NCBI GenBank assembly: GCA_016712565.1
Contig: JADJQU010000016.1
Coordinates: 1 to 47,374, forward strand
DNA length: 47,374 bases
Origin: Planctomycetota bacterium
GTDB lineage: Bacteria; Planctomycetota; UBA1135; GCA-002686595
Reading direction: 5' to 3'
Shown here: one piece after another, positions 24,584 through 34,156 of the stretch
Position numbering within the stretch: position 1 is the first letter of the stretch
Layout of the letters: the number at the start of each line of letters is the position of its first letter
Notes under the pieces: model-generated
Told to the model about the DNA's origin: nothing
Seen by the model: the letters and a program-made list of their open reading frames with translations, nothing else
Database searches by the model: none
Position numbers and translations under genes: made by a program

Positions 24584-27115
24584 ATGCAGGATTTTGAACA
24601 ACTGGGCTCCTTCTACCTGGGGCGGGAATACGACCTGGCCGCGAAGCGCGGCGATCCCACCTCGCTCGTGCTCTACGACTCGAAGGACCTGGTCACCCAC
24701 GCCGTCTGCGTGGGCATGACCGGCTCGGGCAAGACCGGCCTGTGCCTCACGCTGCTGGAGGAAGCGGCCATCGACGGCATCCCGGCAATCGTGATCGATC
24801 CCAAGGGCGATCTGTCCAACCTGCTGCTCACCTTCCCCGACCTCGCTCCCGCCGACTTCGAACCCTGGGTCAACGCCCAGGACGCGGCCAAGCGCGGGCT
24901 CTCCGCGGCCCAGTTCGCCGAACAACAGGCGGCCCTGTGGCGGGAGGGGCTCGCCGCCTGGGGCCAGGACGGCGCGCGCATCCAGAAGCTGCGCCAGGCC
25001 GCGGATTTTCGCATCTACACGCCGGGTTCCAACGCGGGCGTCGGCGTGTCGATCCTGGAGTCGCTGCGAGCCCCGGGGGCGGAACTGATCGAGGACTCGG
25101 AGCTGTACCGCGAGCGCATCGCCTCCACGGCCACGAGCCTTCTGTGCCTCCTGGGCATCGACGCCGATCCGATCCAGAGCCGCGAGCACATTCTGCTTTC
25201 GACCCTCTTCGCCCGCGCCTGGTCCGCGGGAGAGGACCTGGATCTGGGGCTCTTGATCCGTCAGATCCAGGAGCCGCCCGTGGCGCGCGTGGGCGTGCTC
25301 GATCTGGAGTCGTTCTATCCGGCCAAGGAGCGCTTCGCGCTGGCCATGCGGCTCAACAACCTGCTGGCCGCCCCGGGGTTCGCGGCCTGGATGGAGGGCG
25401 AGCCCCTGGACATCGACGCGATCCTGCACACGCCCGCGGGCAAGCCGCGCGTCGCGATCTTCTCCATCGCGCACCTGTCGGATCCCGAGCGCATGTTCTT
25501 CGTCTCGCTGCTCTTGAACCAGATGCTCGCCTGGACGCGGGCCCAGGCGGGCACGTCGAGCCTGCGGGCCCTGCTCTACATGGACGAGATCGCGGGCTAC
25601 TTCCCGCCCACGGCCGAGCCGCCCTCGAAACGGCCGCTGCTGCTGTTGATGAAGCAGGCGCGAGCCTTCGGCGTCGGCGTCGTGCTGGCCACGCAGAATC
25701 CCGTGGATCTCGACTACAAAGGCCTGTCGAACGCGGGCACGTGGTTCATCGGGCGGCTGCAGACCGAGCGCGACAAGGCGCGCGTGCTCGACGGACTGGA
25801 GGGAGCCGCGGCCACGAGCGCCGCGGGCTTCGACCGCCAGGCGGTCGACTCCATGCTCTCGCAGCTCACCAATCGGGTCTTCTACGTCAACAACGTGCAC
25901 GAGGACCGGCCCCGGATCCTCGAGGTGCGCTGGGCGATGTCGTACCTGCGGGGCCCCCTGACCCGCGCGGAGATCAAGCGCCTGGGCGAGGCCGGGGGCA
26001 GGACGGCCCCGCCCACGGCGAAGGGGCCCGTGGTCTGCGCTCCACCGGGGGCTTCCGCCGCCGGGAGCCCGCCTGCCGGCTCCACGGCAGCGCCCGTCGC
26101 CGCGCCGGGCGTTCCCGCCGCGCAGGCCGCGCCCACGACGGCCGCCTCCGCCGCGGTCTCCACCTCCGGAGGCACTCCGCCGGTGCTTCCGCCGAGCATT
26201 CAGCAGGTGTTCCTGCCGGTGAGCGGAGGCCTGCAGCAAGGCTGGACGTTGGTCTATGCGCCGATGCTCTTCGGCAGCGCCAAGCTGTACTTCGCGGACA
26301 AGAAGCTCGGCGTGGAACAGGAGCTCGCGCTGCACACCCTGACGCCCTTGTCCTCGGGACTGGTGGCGGTGGACTTCGAAGCCTCCGAGGAGGTCGAACT
26401 GGACCTGGAGGACGTGGAGAGCACGCCGCGCCCCGCGGCCCGCTTCGACGTCCTGGCCGCCGAGGCCTGCAAGGCGAAGTCCTACGACGCGTGGCGCAAG
26501 CAGTTCGTGGACTCCGCGTACCGCACCTCGAAGCTCGTGCTGCATCGCTGCCAAAGCCTGGACGAGGTCTCGAAACCCGGGGAGAACGAGCGTGAATTCC
26601 GCCTGCGCCTGTTGCAGATCGCCCGCGAGCGACGCGACGCGCGCGCGGAGAAGCTGCGCCAGAAGTACAGCTCGCGCTTCGTGACCCTGGACGAGCGCAT
26701 TCGCCGGGCCGAGCAGGCCCACGACGTGCAGAAGGAACAGGCCCGGGACGCGAAGCTGTCCGGAGCCCTGTCGCTCGGGGGCGCGATCCTGGGCGCCTTC
26801 TTCGGCAGCAAGCGCTCGGTGGTCGGCAAGGCCTCGACCGCGGCCCGCGGAGCGAGCCGCAGCGCCCGCGAGTCCTCCGACGTGGAGCGAGCCGCCGAGA
26901 CCGTGGAGGCCCTGCGCCGGCAGCGGGCGGACCTGGAGGCCGAGGCCCAGGCCGAATTGGCCTCCGCCGACCCGCGCGTCGATCCCGCCAGCGAGCCCCT
27001 GGAGCCCGTCGAGGTGGGCCTGAAGAAGACCAACGTGACCGTGCGGGCCTTCGCCCTGGCCTGGGTCCCCCTCTGGCAGGCCCCGGACGGCTCGCGCACG
27101 CCGGCCTGGAAGTAG
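24584..27115 (+). CDS. HerA-like ATPase (DUF87/VirB4-like P-loop protein)
   Basis: Predicted 843 residues. Start ATG 24584 gives MQDFEQLGSFYLGREYDL. Residues 43-52 hold the Walker A motif in VGMTGSGKTG, IDPKGDLSNLLL follows at about 73, Walker B is ALLYMDEIAGYFPP near 328, and VVLATQNPVDLDYKG is the sensor-like motif, all typical of the HerA/FtsK ATPases that pump or process DNA or remodel protein assemblies. A Pro/Ala-rich linker (about 475-540) leads to a second part that ends in a glycine-rich stretch (SLGGAILGAFFGSKRS) and a coiled coil (ETVEALRRQRADLEAEAQ). This extended architecture occurs in a family of bacterial ATPases of unproven function. The cytochrome neighbours give no hint; it probably has its own promoter. 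Confidence 0.85.
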   Translation: MQDFEQLGSFYLGREYDLAAKRGDPTSLVLYDSKDLVTHAVCVGMTGSGKTGLCLTLLEEAAIDGIPAIVIDPKGDLSNLLLTFPDLAPADFEPWVNAQDAAKRGLSAAQFAEQQAALWREGLAAWGQDGARIQKLRQAADFRIYTPGSNAGVGVSILESLRAPGAELIEDSELYRERIASTATSLLCLLGIDADPIQSREHILLSTLFARAWSAGEDLDLGLLIRQIQEPPVARVGVLDLESFYPAKERFALAMRLNNLLAAPGFAAWMEGEPLDIDAILHTPAGKPRVAIFSIAHLSDPERMFFVSLLLNQMLAWTRAQAGTSSLRALLYMDEIAGYFPPTAEPPSKRPLLLLMKQARAFGVGVVLATQNPVDLDYKGLSNAGTWFIGRLQTERDKARVLDGLEGAAATSAAGFDRQAVDSMLSQLTNRVFYVNNVHEDRPRILEVRWAMSYLRGPLTRAEIKRLGEAGGRTAPPTAKGPVVCAPPGASAAGSPPAGSTAAPVAAPGVPAAQAAPTTAASAAVSTSGGTPPVLPPSIQQVFLPVSGGLQQGWTLVYAPMLFGSAKLYFADKKLGVEQELALHTLTPLSSGLVAVDFEASEEVELDLEDVESTPRPAARFDVLAAEACKAKSYDAWRKQFVDSAYRTSKLVLHRCQSLDEVSKPGENEREFRLRLLQIARERRDARAEKLRQKYSSRFVTLDERIRRAEQAHDVQKEQARDAKLSGALSLGGAILGAFFGSKRSVVGKASTAARGASRSARESSDVERAAETVEALRRQRADLEAEAQAELASADPRVDPASEPLEPVEVGLKKTNVTVRAFALAWVPLWQAPDGSRTPAWK

Positions 27116-27533
27116 CCGAGTCTGACGAGACGCCCCCCTGGAGCCTTGGGGCTGCCCGGGCCCCGGCCTTCCCCGGCCGTCCAGTGCTGGGCCGCGGCAA
27201 CGCGGGCGCCGAGGTTTCAGAGTCGCGACGCGACCCTGCTTTCGACCACGCGGTCCCGACCCCCGGGGGGGCGACTGCCTCAGCCTCTGCCGGCTGAGGA
27301 CCGATTCCCGCGGATTTCGTGAAGACCGCGTCGGGTGGATTGCGTGTTGGAGGCTGAGCGCGCCGGGCGCAACGGCTCCTCGTCCGGGGCAGCTCCGCCG
27401 GGCCCAACCTCCACCCCAAGATCCCTGCGTGCGATCGCAACCCGCCAGCCAGCCACCGGATCGATCCGCGATTGGCATGCCCAGGACGACGAGCGGCTCC
27501 GGTCCGGCCACTGGGTCCCGAGCGACACGCAGC
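27116..27533. other. Intergenic stretch, no gene seen
   Basis: No credible gene. A GGGGC-tgcccgg-GCCCC hairpin lies near 27147-27163, shortly after the ATPase stop, and may terminate it. In-frame sequence upstream of the PACE start (from 27429) is Arg/Ser/Pro-rich and lacks any membrane character, so I excluded it from the gene. Confidence 0.4.
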
Positions 27534-27995
27534 ATGCGCGAGCGCATCCTCCAGACTCTCTGGTTCGAGGGAATCGGACTCGTGATCATCAGCCCGATCT
27601 TCGCGCTCCTGGCGGGGGAGCGCGCCGGCCCATCCGCAGCCGTGCTGGCGCTGCTCTCGATTGCCGTGATGACGTGGTCGGCGCTCTACAACAGCGTCTT
27701 TGACAGCGTCGAGCTGAGGGTGACGAACCGTCCGGCCAGTGCCCGCCCCCACGGACTGCGCCTGGTCCACGCCTTCGGCAACGAAGCGACGGCGCTGTTC
27801 GTGACCTGGCCGTTGATCGTCGCGCTGACGGGGCTCAATGGGTTCGAGGCGTTGGCCGCCGAGCTCGGGCTCACGCTGGCCTACGCCGTGTACGGATATG
27901 TCTTCCACTTGGTCTTCGACTTGCTGCGGCCTGTGGGCAGCCCTGTCGTGCGCGAATTCCGGACGGCCGAAGGCCTCCAGGGCGAGGCGACCTAA
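27534..27995 (+). CDS. PACE-family efflux transporter (chlorhexidine-efflux type)
   Basis: Predicted 153-residue inner-membrane protein with four hydrophobic helices in two tandem halves, the hallmark of the proteobacterial antimicrobial compound efflux family. The first half has MRERILQTLWFEGIGLVII with the conserved Glu in helix 1, and WSALYNSVFDSVE, the family's YN-x-x-FD motif. The second half has LVHAFGNEATALFVTWPL and YGYVFHLVFDLLRPV, a degenerate copy. ATG 27534 is chosen because it gives the family length and places the first helix at the N-terminus. Members export biocides or short diamines using the proton gradient. It stands alone; no regulator is next to it. Confidence 0.78.
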   Translation: MRERILQTLWFEGIGLVIISPIFALLAGERAGPSAAVLALLSIAVMTWSALYNSVFDSVELRVTNRPASARPHGLRLVHAFGNEATALFVTWPLIVALTGLNGFEALAAELGLTLAYAVYGYVFHLVFDLLRPVGSPVVREFRTAEGLQGEAT

Positions 27996-28340
27996 GTGGA
28001 TCGGAGAGGGCCAGGAGGTGCGCGACGCGGGAGGCCGGCGCCGACCTCCGCCGCGCGGAGGCAGATTCCATCCGGCGGGCCCCCTCAAGCGGGCGGTCCT
28101 CGCGGACTCCCACGACGCGAGGCCACCGGCGCGTCGCAACCGACTTCCCTCGACCCGGAAAGCGGGCTTCCGGGGGGGCGCTCGCGGCGCGAGCCCCATG
28201 CCGCTCGGACACCAAGCCCTCGGCGGGACCGGGGAATCGGTTCCACCCACGAAGTCACCGCCGCCCCCTGCGCCTTGAGGCTATCCTGGCGGCGTCGGGG
28301 GGGCTGGGACCCCGGATCCGCGTGGGAAGACACGCGAGCC
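27996..28340. other. Intergenic stretch upstream of the ECF sigma gene
   Basis: 345 bases without a gene. A candidate -10, TATCCT (28282-28287), lies 53 bases before the sigma start. Confidence 0.4.
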
Positions 28341-28919
28341 ATGCAAATCGATGTCGGGCACACAACGAATCTCCTGCGGCGCTTCGCCGCCGGCGACAGC
28401 CAGGCACAGGAGCCGTTGTACACGGCCGTGTGCGCGGAACTGCGCCGCGTTGCCGGTGGTCTGATGAAGGAGACCCCGCCGGGGCACACCTTGCAGCCGA
28501 CAGCGCTGGTTCACGAGGCCTGGATTCGACTCATTGGCCAGGCCGAGCGGACGTTCGTGAATCGCCAGCACTTTCTGTGCGTGGCCTCCAAGGCCATGCG
28601 CTCAGTGCTGGTCGACCACGTGCGGGCCAAACGCGCGATGAAGCGCGGCGGCGAGCACGTGCGCGTGGACCTCGACGAGGCCGTCGCCTATCTCGAAGCC
28701 GGAGAGACCGATCTGCTCGACCTCGAGCAAGCGCTGACAGAGCTCGAGCAGGACGACCCCGAGCTCGCGCGCGTGGTCGAGCTGCATTTCTTCGGGGGCT
28801 TGTCCCAGTCCGAAGTCAGCGAGGTACTCGGGGTGTCACTTTCGACGGTCGAGCGGTCTTGGCGCATCGCGCGAGCGCGCTTGCATCGCCGCATGGCGGG
28901 AGAGGCCGGACCCTCGTGA
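28341..28919 (+). CDS. ECF sigma factor, Sig-70_X6 (TIGR02999-like) group
   Basis: Predicted 192 residues. Region 2 is at residues 5-95 (LLRRFAAGDSQAQEPLYTAV, then TLQPTALVHEAWIRLIGQ and FLCVASKAMRSVLVDHVRAK), region 4 at about 130-185 (LELHFFGGLSQSEVSEVLGV-like segment, reading VVELHFFGGLSQSEVSEVLG, then STVERSWRIARARLHRR). The sequence PTALVHEAW and VLVDHVRAK are signatures of the Sig-70_X6 group found in Planctomycetota and Acidobacteriota, which typically sits beside a Ser/Thr kinase. That is the case here: the GTG of the kinase overlaps the stop (GTGA). The sigma factor presumably redirects RNA polymerase when the kinase senses its signal. Confidence 0.9.
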   Translation: MQIDVGHTTNLLRRFAAGDSQAQEPLYTAVCAELRRVAGGLMKETPPGHTLQPTALVHEAWIRLIGQAERTFVNRQHFLCVASKAMRSVLVDHVRAKRAMKRGGEHVRVDLDEAVAYLEAGETDLLDLEQALTELEQDDPELARVVELHFFGGLSQSEVSEVLGVSLSTVERSWRIARARLHRRMAGEAGPS

Positions 28920-31855
28920 CTCAATGGACCAGGATTCGCGCAGCACTGGACGAACTGCTGCTGTTGCCCGAGGGGGAACGCCTGATTCGCCTGCACGAGG
29001 TCGAGCAGCGGGACCCTGAACTCGGCCGGGAACTGGCAACGCTTCTGGCCCACGATCAGGCGGCCGAGCAGGCCAAGGGCTTTCTTGCCCCCGCGGCCTC
29101 GAACGAGCCGTCCCGCAGCATGCCTCCGCGTCGACCGGGCAGCGCCTTCAAGGGGCTCGCCGGCCTCGGACTCCTGAACCTCGACGCGGGCACGCAGGAC
29201 ACGGGTCGCCGCATCGGCCCGTACGAAGTCGTGCGCGAGTTGGGCCGAGGGGGAATGGGCATCGTTTACCTGGCCCGACGGGCCGACGGAGCCTTCGAGC
29301 GGCGCGTGGCGCTCAAGATCATTCAACGCGAGTTCACCGACGATCGCCTGCTCGAGCGCTTCCGTCGCGAGCGGCAGGTGCTCGCCAACCTCGAACACCC
29401 CGGCATCGCGCGCCTGATCGAAGGCGGCACGACAGAGGCCGAAACACCCTACCTGGTGATGGAATACGTCGAAGGCGTGCCCATCGACGCCTACTGCGAC
29501 GCGGAGCGGCTGAGCGTGCGGGCCCGCACCGTGCTCTTCCTCGCCGTTTGCGACGCGGTGCAGCACGCCCACGAACACCTGATCGTCCACCGCGACTTGA
29601 AGCCGCGCAACATCCTGGTCACTACGTCGGGTGAACCCAAGCTCCTGGACTTCGGCATCGCCAAGGTCCTCGATCCCGAGAAGACCTCCGCCGCGCCCGA
29701 GGTGACCACGGGGGTGATGCAGTTCATGACGCCCGCCTACGCGAGCCCCGAGCAGGTCGCCGGGCGGCCGATCACGACGGCGACCGACGTCTACTCGCTG
29801 GGCGTCGTCCTGTATCAGTTGCTCACGGGCGTGCTTCCCTACAAGGTGGACACGACCCACGCGCTCGAGATCGAGCGCATCGTGACCGGCACGGAGGCTC
29901 AGCGGCCAAGCAGTTCGCTGCAACCGATCGATGAAGAGGTCGAGGCACGCGCGCGGGCGCGAACCAGCACGGCCCGTGGGTTGATTCGAGAACTCAGCGG
30001 AGATCTGGACCGAGTGGTCTTGAAGGCTCTGCGCAAGGAGCCGCGGCAGCGCTATGCCTCCGTGGAGAAGCTGGCCGACGACCTGCGCCGCTACCTGGCG
30101 GGATTGGACGTCAGTGCCCGGGCGGACACGTTCCTCTATCGCAGTTCCAAGTTCGTGCGCCGCCATCGCGGCGCCGTGGCCGCGGCTGGAATCGTCCTGC
30201 TCGCGCTGGTGAGCGGCCTGGCGATCAGCAGGATTCAGTACCGCAAGGCGGAACGGGCCGAACAGGTCGAGCGCGACCTGCGACGACTGGCGGAAGAGCG
30301 GCTCAAGGAGGGGGAACGGCTCGCGCGTGAGCTGGGGGTCGAGCGAGAAGCCGCGCAAACACGACTCGTCGAACTCGAGCGGCTCAACGGTGCCTTGACA
30401 ACCGAACGTGCGCTGGCCGAGCGTCACTTCAAGGATGTGCATGCCTTCGCGACCAAGTTGATCTTCGACCTGCACGGGGCGCTCTATCCGTTGGAGGGGA
30501 CGACTCAAGCGCTCAAGCTCGTGGTCGACCTGGGCATCCAGTACCTGGACAAGCTGGCGGCCGAAGTTGGCGACGACCGCGGCCTGAAGCGGGAGTTGGC
30601 TCACGCGTACATGCGCTTGTCGGGGGTTCAGGGCGCGGCTGGTCCGGCCAATCTGGGCCATCTGGAGGCGGCCCTCAGCAGCGCGGAGAAGGCGCTGGGA
30701 CTCGCCGAGTCCCTTTTCCGGGAGGCGCCGGAAGAACGCGGAAACAGGTACACGCTGGCCTTGACCTTGGTCGGGCGCGCCAACCTCCTGCAATCCGCCG
30801 GACAGGTGGACGTCGCCCTGGCCGAGCTGCGTCGAGCGGTCGAGGTCAGCGACGCCTTCGCCGAGGACCCCAGTGCGAATCTCGGCCAGATGTACGTTGC
30901 CTATTCCTGCCGGGCCCAAATCGCCGTCTTGCTGCAGCCCCGCGATTCCTTGGAGCAGACCCTGGAGCGGCAACTGAATTGCGAGGCGTTGCTGCAGCGG
31001 ATCGCGGAACGCCACCCGCAATCACCGCATGGGCCGGAGTTGGAGTTGGTGCGCGTGATGATCGCCGGCATCGAGCACGCGCTCGGGAGGAAGGACGCCG
31101 CCCTGGAGCGTGTCGATCGGGCGCTCGCCAGCCTGGAAGCAATGGCGGAGGGGAGGCCGCTGGACTACGGCATAGCCCGCAAGCTGCGCTATGCGCGGCT
31201 GCAGCTTTCCCAGATGCTGGGCGATTCAGGCGAGTTTTCTCGGGCATACGAGCTGCTGGAGTCCAATGGCCGGGAGCTCGAGGCGCTGGCCCTCCTGGAC
31301 CCAGCGGATTTCCAGACAAGTCAGGATCAGGTCGACCTCGCGCGAGATCAGCTGCGAATGCTCGCCCTCCAACGAAACTGGAGGGAGTCCGTTGCGGTTG
31401 CCGAGGGGCGGCTGCAGTTGGCCCGTGCGCTGGTGCGCGATCAGCCCTTGCAGGCATCGGCCGGCATTGCACTGGCGGAAATGCTGCGTCATCTCGGCGT
31501 TGCCGAAGGACAGCTGGGCATGCTGTTGGAGGCCGGTCAGAGCCTGGCCGAAGGGCGCGACATCCTGGAAGGCCTGCTGCAGCGGGAACCGAGCCATCTG
31601 GAAGCGCGGGGCGATCTGGTGCGCACACGCTTGGAACTCGCGCGCGCGCACCGTGCCGCCGGGTTGACGACAGGGGCTTTGCCCGAATCGGCCCGTCGTA
31701 GTCTGGACATCGCCATCGGGCTGTTCGAGCACGCGCTGGCGGAGATGGACGAGTTGGAGCAGGAAGGCGTCCGGGGACTGAACCTCGATCCCGAACCCCT
31801 GCGGGTCGAACTGGGGGCCTGCCGGTCGGCGCTCGCCGCGATCCTGGGTGGCTAG
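28916..31855 (+). CDS. Membrane Ser/Thr protein kinase with TPR-like C-terminal sensor region
   Basis: Predicted 979 residues. After a short N-terminal helical part, the kinase domain spans about 100-385: glycine loop ELGRGGMGIVYLA near 108, lysine in VALKII, catalytic HRDLKPRNIL near 224, DFGIAK near 244 and ATDVYSLGVVLYQLLTG. One membrane helix follows near 415-437 (GAVAAAGIVLLALVSGLAIS), then a coiled coil (ERDLRRLAEERLKEGERLAR) and more than 450 residues of helical, TPR-like repeats outside the membrane. The design is that of planctomycete PknB-like kinases that signal to a coupled ECF sigma factor, encoded immediately upstream with overlapping stop and start. Substrates are unknown. Confidence 0.9.
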   Translation: MTQWTRIRAALDELLLLPEGERLIRLHEVEQRDPELGRELATLLAHDQAAEQAKGFLAPAASNEPSRSMPPRRPGSAFKGLAGLGLLNLDAGTQDTGRRIGPYEVVRELGRGGMGIVYLARRADGAFERRVALKIIQREFTDDRLLERFRRERQVLANLEHPGIARLIEGGTTEAETPYLVMEYVEGVPIDAYCDAERLSVRARTVLFLAVCDAVQHAHEHLIVHRDLKPRNILVTTSGEPKLLDFGIAKVLDPEKTSAAPEVTTGVMQFMTPAYASPEQVAGRPITTATDVYSLGVVLYQLLTGVLPYKVDTTHALEIERIVTGTEAQRPSSSLQPIDEEVEARARARTSTARGLIRELSGDLDRVVLKALRKEPRQRYASVEKLADDLRRYLAGLDVSARADTFLYRSSKFVRRHRGAVAAAGIVLLALVSGLAISRIQYRKAERAEQVERDLRRLAEERLKEGERLARELGVEREAAQTRLVELERLNGALTTERALAERHFKDVHAFATKLIFDLHGALYPLEGTTQALKLVVDLGIQYLDKLAAEVGDDRGLKRELAHAYMRLSGVQGAAGPANLGHLEAALSSAEKALGLAESLFREAPEERGNRYTLALTLVGRANLLQSAGQVDVALAELRRAVEVSDAFAEDPSANLGQMYVAYSCRAQIAVLLQPRDSLEQTLERQLNCEALLQRIAERHPQSPHGPELELVRVMIAGIEHALGRKDAALERVDRALASLEAMAEGRPLDYGIARKLRYARLQLSQMLGDSGEFSRAYELLESNGRELEALALLDPADFQTSQDQVDLARDQLRMLALQRNWRESVAVAEGRLQLARALVRDQPLQASAGIALAEMLRHLGVAEGQLGMLLEAGQSLAEGRDILEGLLQREPSHLEARGDLVRTRLELARAHRAAGLTTGALPESARRSLDIAIGLFEHALAEMDELEQEGVRGLNLDPEPLRVELGACRSALAAILGG

Positions 31856-32314
31856 ACACTGAATTCGCCCTCGGCGGCTGGGGGGGCGTGGGGTAACTCG
31901 TGAAGGGCCGTCTCTGCCGAACGCGCGTGCACGGCCGCGACCCCCGTCAGGTGCGCCATCCCCGTCGGTCGTTGCCAGTTCCTGGCGACCCGCCCGGCGC
32001 GCCTCCGTCTTGATTTCGGTCGGCTGACGGACGCCCATGGGCCTGGCCAGGGGAGAGGCGCTTGCCCGGGACGGTGACCGGCCATGGGAGCCTCCCCTGG
32101 GCGCGCGGCACGCGGTGCTTGCGCCGAAGTCGGGACGCGTCGAAAGCGGGATTCGAGACCCTGCTCACCCCGCGAGTTCGCCGCGGGGGCTGGGGGAGCG
32201 TTCCGCCCCTGGGGAGACCACGGCACTTTCCAGAGAAGCGTGAAGGCTCCCGCGAGGCGTTTGCGTGATGGGGGTTCAAGCCCGTTCCCCTCAACTCAAC
32301 TTCAGGAACTCGTC
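31856..32314. other. Intergenic stretch, no gene seen
   Basis: About 460 bases with no credible gene, clear promoter or terminator. Frames open here are extensions of the downstream gene without protein-like features. Confidence 0.45.
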
Positions 32315-33688
32315 ATGCAAGTTCATCGCTCGGCATTCTCGCTTCCCGCCCTGATCCTGGCCGGACTGGCGGTTGCTCCCCACGCTGTCGCTCAAGTGCA
32401 GACCGGACTCGGCGGCGCGCCGTATGCCAGCTTCAATGGCCTCGGAGCCGACTTCGTCCAGGCTTCCGCCACCACGCGCACCAACGGCTCCGTCAATCCC
32501 ACGCAGGTTTCTCCCTTCGCACTCGTCATGCCGGCCCTGCCTGCCGGCGCGGTCGAACTCAGGAGCTATGCCTCGTGGAACTACCTGCTCGACGGTGTCA
32601 GCCCGCCGACGGATACGATCGGCATCAACGGCCTGCTCGTGCAAGGGACGCGCATCGGCGGCGGCATGCCCGATCTCACCTGGGGCAAGGACGAGGTCGT
32701 GTCCTATCTGGCGGATGTCACCGGGATGTTGGTTCACGGCGGGCCGAACGATGTCGCCAGCGCCTGTGACAAGGTCTTGGGCTTGGATCCGGCCGCCTTT
32801 GGCGAGGGAATCACCCTGCTGAGCGTGTACACGGACAGCACCAAGCAGCCTCGCTCCGTCGACGTCTGGACCGGCTACACGTCAACGTCCTCGGCAGTCA
32901 CGGGCGAAGCGCGAGCCGACCTCCTGCTGTCCCAGCCCTACTTCAGCGGGGCCGCGCACTTCTTCGTCAACGCCCTCGACGGCCAGTTCAACGCCGGGGA
33001 CGAGTTCTCCATCAATGGCACGTCGGTTGGAGGACTGATCACCGGCACGGTCGGCGCGCTGAATGCCTGGCGCGGCTTGGCGGGGCCCTTGGCCGTTAGC
33101 AACCTCTACGACTTCGCCGAGGACGACATTTCCGGTTGGATGGTCGTCGGTGACACGAGTGTCCGCGTCCGCAGTGTGCCGGTTTTCGACACGATCGCTC
33201 ATTCCCTCGCGGCGATCTCCTTGCGGGTCGACTGTGGAGGGGTGGCGACGTACTGTACTGCCAAGCCGAACTCACTGGGCTGCCTGCCGACGATCCGGGC
33301 GTCAGGATTCCCAAGCGCGACCGAGGCCGTGGGTTTTGAAGTGAGCTGCACGAACGCCCGCAACGGCAAGCCTGGGCTCTTGATGTACAGCGTGAGCGGG
33401 CCGGATGCACAGCCGTTCAGCGGCGGTACCCTGTGCCTCGCGACACCGATCCGGCGCACGCCGGGGCAGAACTCAGGCGGCAATCCGGCACCGTTCAACG
33501 ACTGCAGCGGCGTCCTCAGGCTCGACATGAACACCTTCGGCCGCGGATTGCTGGGTAGCAATCCGCTTCCCGCGCTCAGCGTCGTGGGCACGGTGGTCCA
33601 CTGTCAATGGTGGGGTCGGGACCAAGGGTTCCCGGCGCCGAACAACACGATGCTCTCGGGCGGATTGCGCTACACGATTTGCCCCTGA
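32315..33688 (+). CDS. Secreted protein of a Planctomycetota family with Cys-rich C-terminal module
   Basis: Predicted 457 residues with a clean signal peptide (SLPALILAGLAVAPHAVAQ) and AGGA upstream of ATG 32315. Residues 30-300 form a beta-rich domain with SYASWNYLLDGV, INGLLVQGTRIGGG, VDVWTGYTSTSS and YDFAEDDISGWMVVGDTS, resembling the DUF3344 type of surface domains. From about residue 310 comes a module starting YCTAKPNSLGCLPTIRASG and containing further Cys, ending CQWWGRDQGFPAPNNTMLSG. I recognise this module from many secreted proteins of marine Planctomycetota, where its role is unknown; paired Cys suggest disulfides. No enzyme motif is visible. Single-gene unit; an inverted repeat lies 54 bases after the stop. 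Confidence 0.75.
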   Translation: MQVHRSAFSLPALILAGLAVAPHAVAQVQTGLGGAPYASFNGLGADFVQASATTRTNGSVNPTQVSPFALVMPALPAGAVELRSYASWNYLLDGVSPPTDTIGINGLLVQGTRIGGGMPDLTWGKDEVVSYLADVTGMLVHGGPNDVASACDKVLGLDPAAFGEGITLLSVYTDSTKQPRSVDVWTGYTSTSSAVTGEARADLLLSQPYFSGAAHFFVNALDGQFNAGDEFSINGTSVGGLITGTVGALNAWRGLAGPLAVSNLYDFAEDDISGWMVVGDTSVRVRSVPVFDTIAHSLAAISLRVDCGGVATYCTAKPNSLGCLPTIRASGFPSATEAVGFEVSCTNARNGKPGLLMYSVSGPDAQPFSGGTLCLATPIRRTPGQNSGGNPAPFNDCSGVLRLDMNTFGRGLLGSNPLPALSVVGTVVHCQWWGRDQGFPAPNNTMLSGGLRYTICP

Positions 33689-33741
33689 GCGGAGTCTTGA
33701 AGCCGCGCCGCCCGTTGGAACTTGGCAACGCGGCGAAGGCA

Positions 33742-33777
33742 GGGCTGACCGTCAGAGGACTCCCCGATGGTCAGCCC
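33742..33777. repeat. Perfect 9-base inverted repeat
   Basis: GGGCTGACC (33742-33750) and GGTCAGCCC (33769-33777) with an 18-base loop, 54 bases after the secreted-protein stop. Possible terminator or RNA structure; no T-tract. Confidence 0.4.
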
Positions 33778-34107
33778 GGACGCCCGTGATGGACCGCTCT
33801 CCCTGGGGCGACTGCCCGCCGGGCTCACTCACGACCTTCAGGCCTCTGCCGCCCGGCGCGGAGGGGCGCGGAGGACGACGGCCGCGCAGTTCGAGCCGCC
33901 GGGCGGACGTGGCGTTCACTCCTCGCGGGTCGAGGAGGATCTCACCGGGGGCGGGCCCTTGTGGGCCGCCGCACGCACCCACGCGGATCGAGCACGCCAG
34001 GGCGCTCGCCCTCGTGTCCCAGGCGTTGCCCCGCGGATGCGGTTCGCGGTGGCCCTGCCCAAGGGAGGACGGCCTCCTGCGTAAATTTCCCGGCACCCCT
34101 TGCGTAA

Positions 34108-34149
34108 CTAGGGGAGCGGGCTAGGCTAGACCCCTAGGACGACTAGGGG
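34108..34149 (+). promoter_or_regulatory. Likely PadR operator: three CTAGGGG/CCCCTAG half-sites
   Basis: CTAGGGG (34108-34114), CCCCTAG (34131-34137) and CTAGGGG (34143-34149) form an inverted pair plus a third half-site; the last also overlaps the AGGGGA ribosome binding site of the PadR gene. GGCTAGGCTAGACC between them contains a possible -10. Such placement fits autorepression by the PadR regulator. Confidence 0.55.
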
Positions 34150-34156
34150 AACAGCC

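Larger units (their letters stand above)
33689..34156. other. Intergenic stretch with inverted repeat and PadR control region
   Basis: About 470 bases without a credible gene. It begins with the inverted repeat at 33742-33777 and ends with the CTAGGGG operator-like cluster before the PadR gene. Confidence 0.45.

Noticed and set aside
27429..27533. N-terminal extension of the PACE transporter
   Set aside because: Ser/Pro/Arg-rich sequence without membrane character; ATG 27534 gives the family's normal length.
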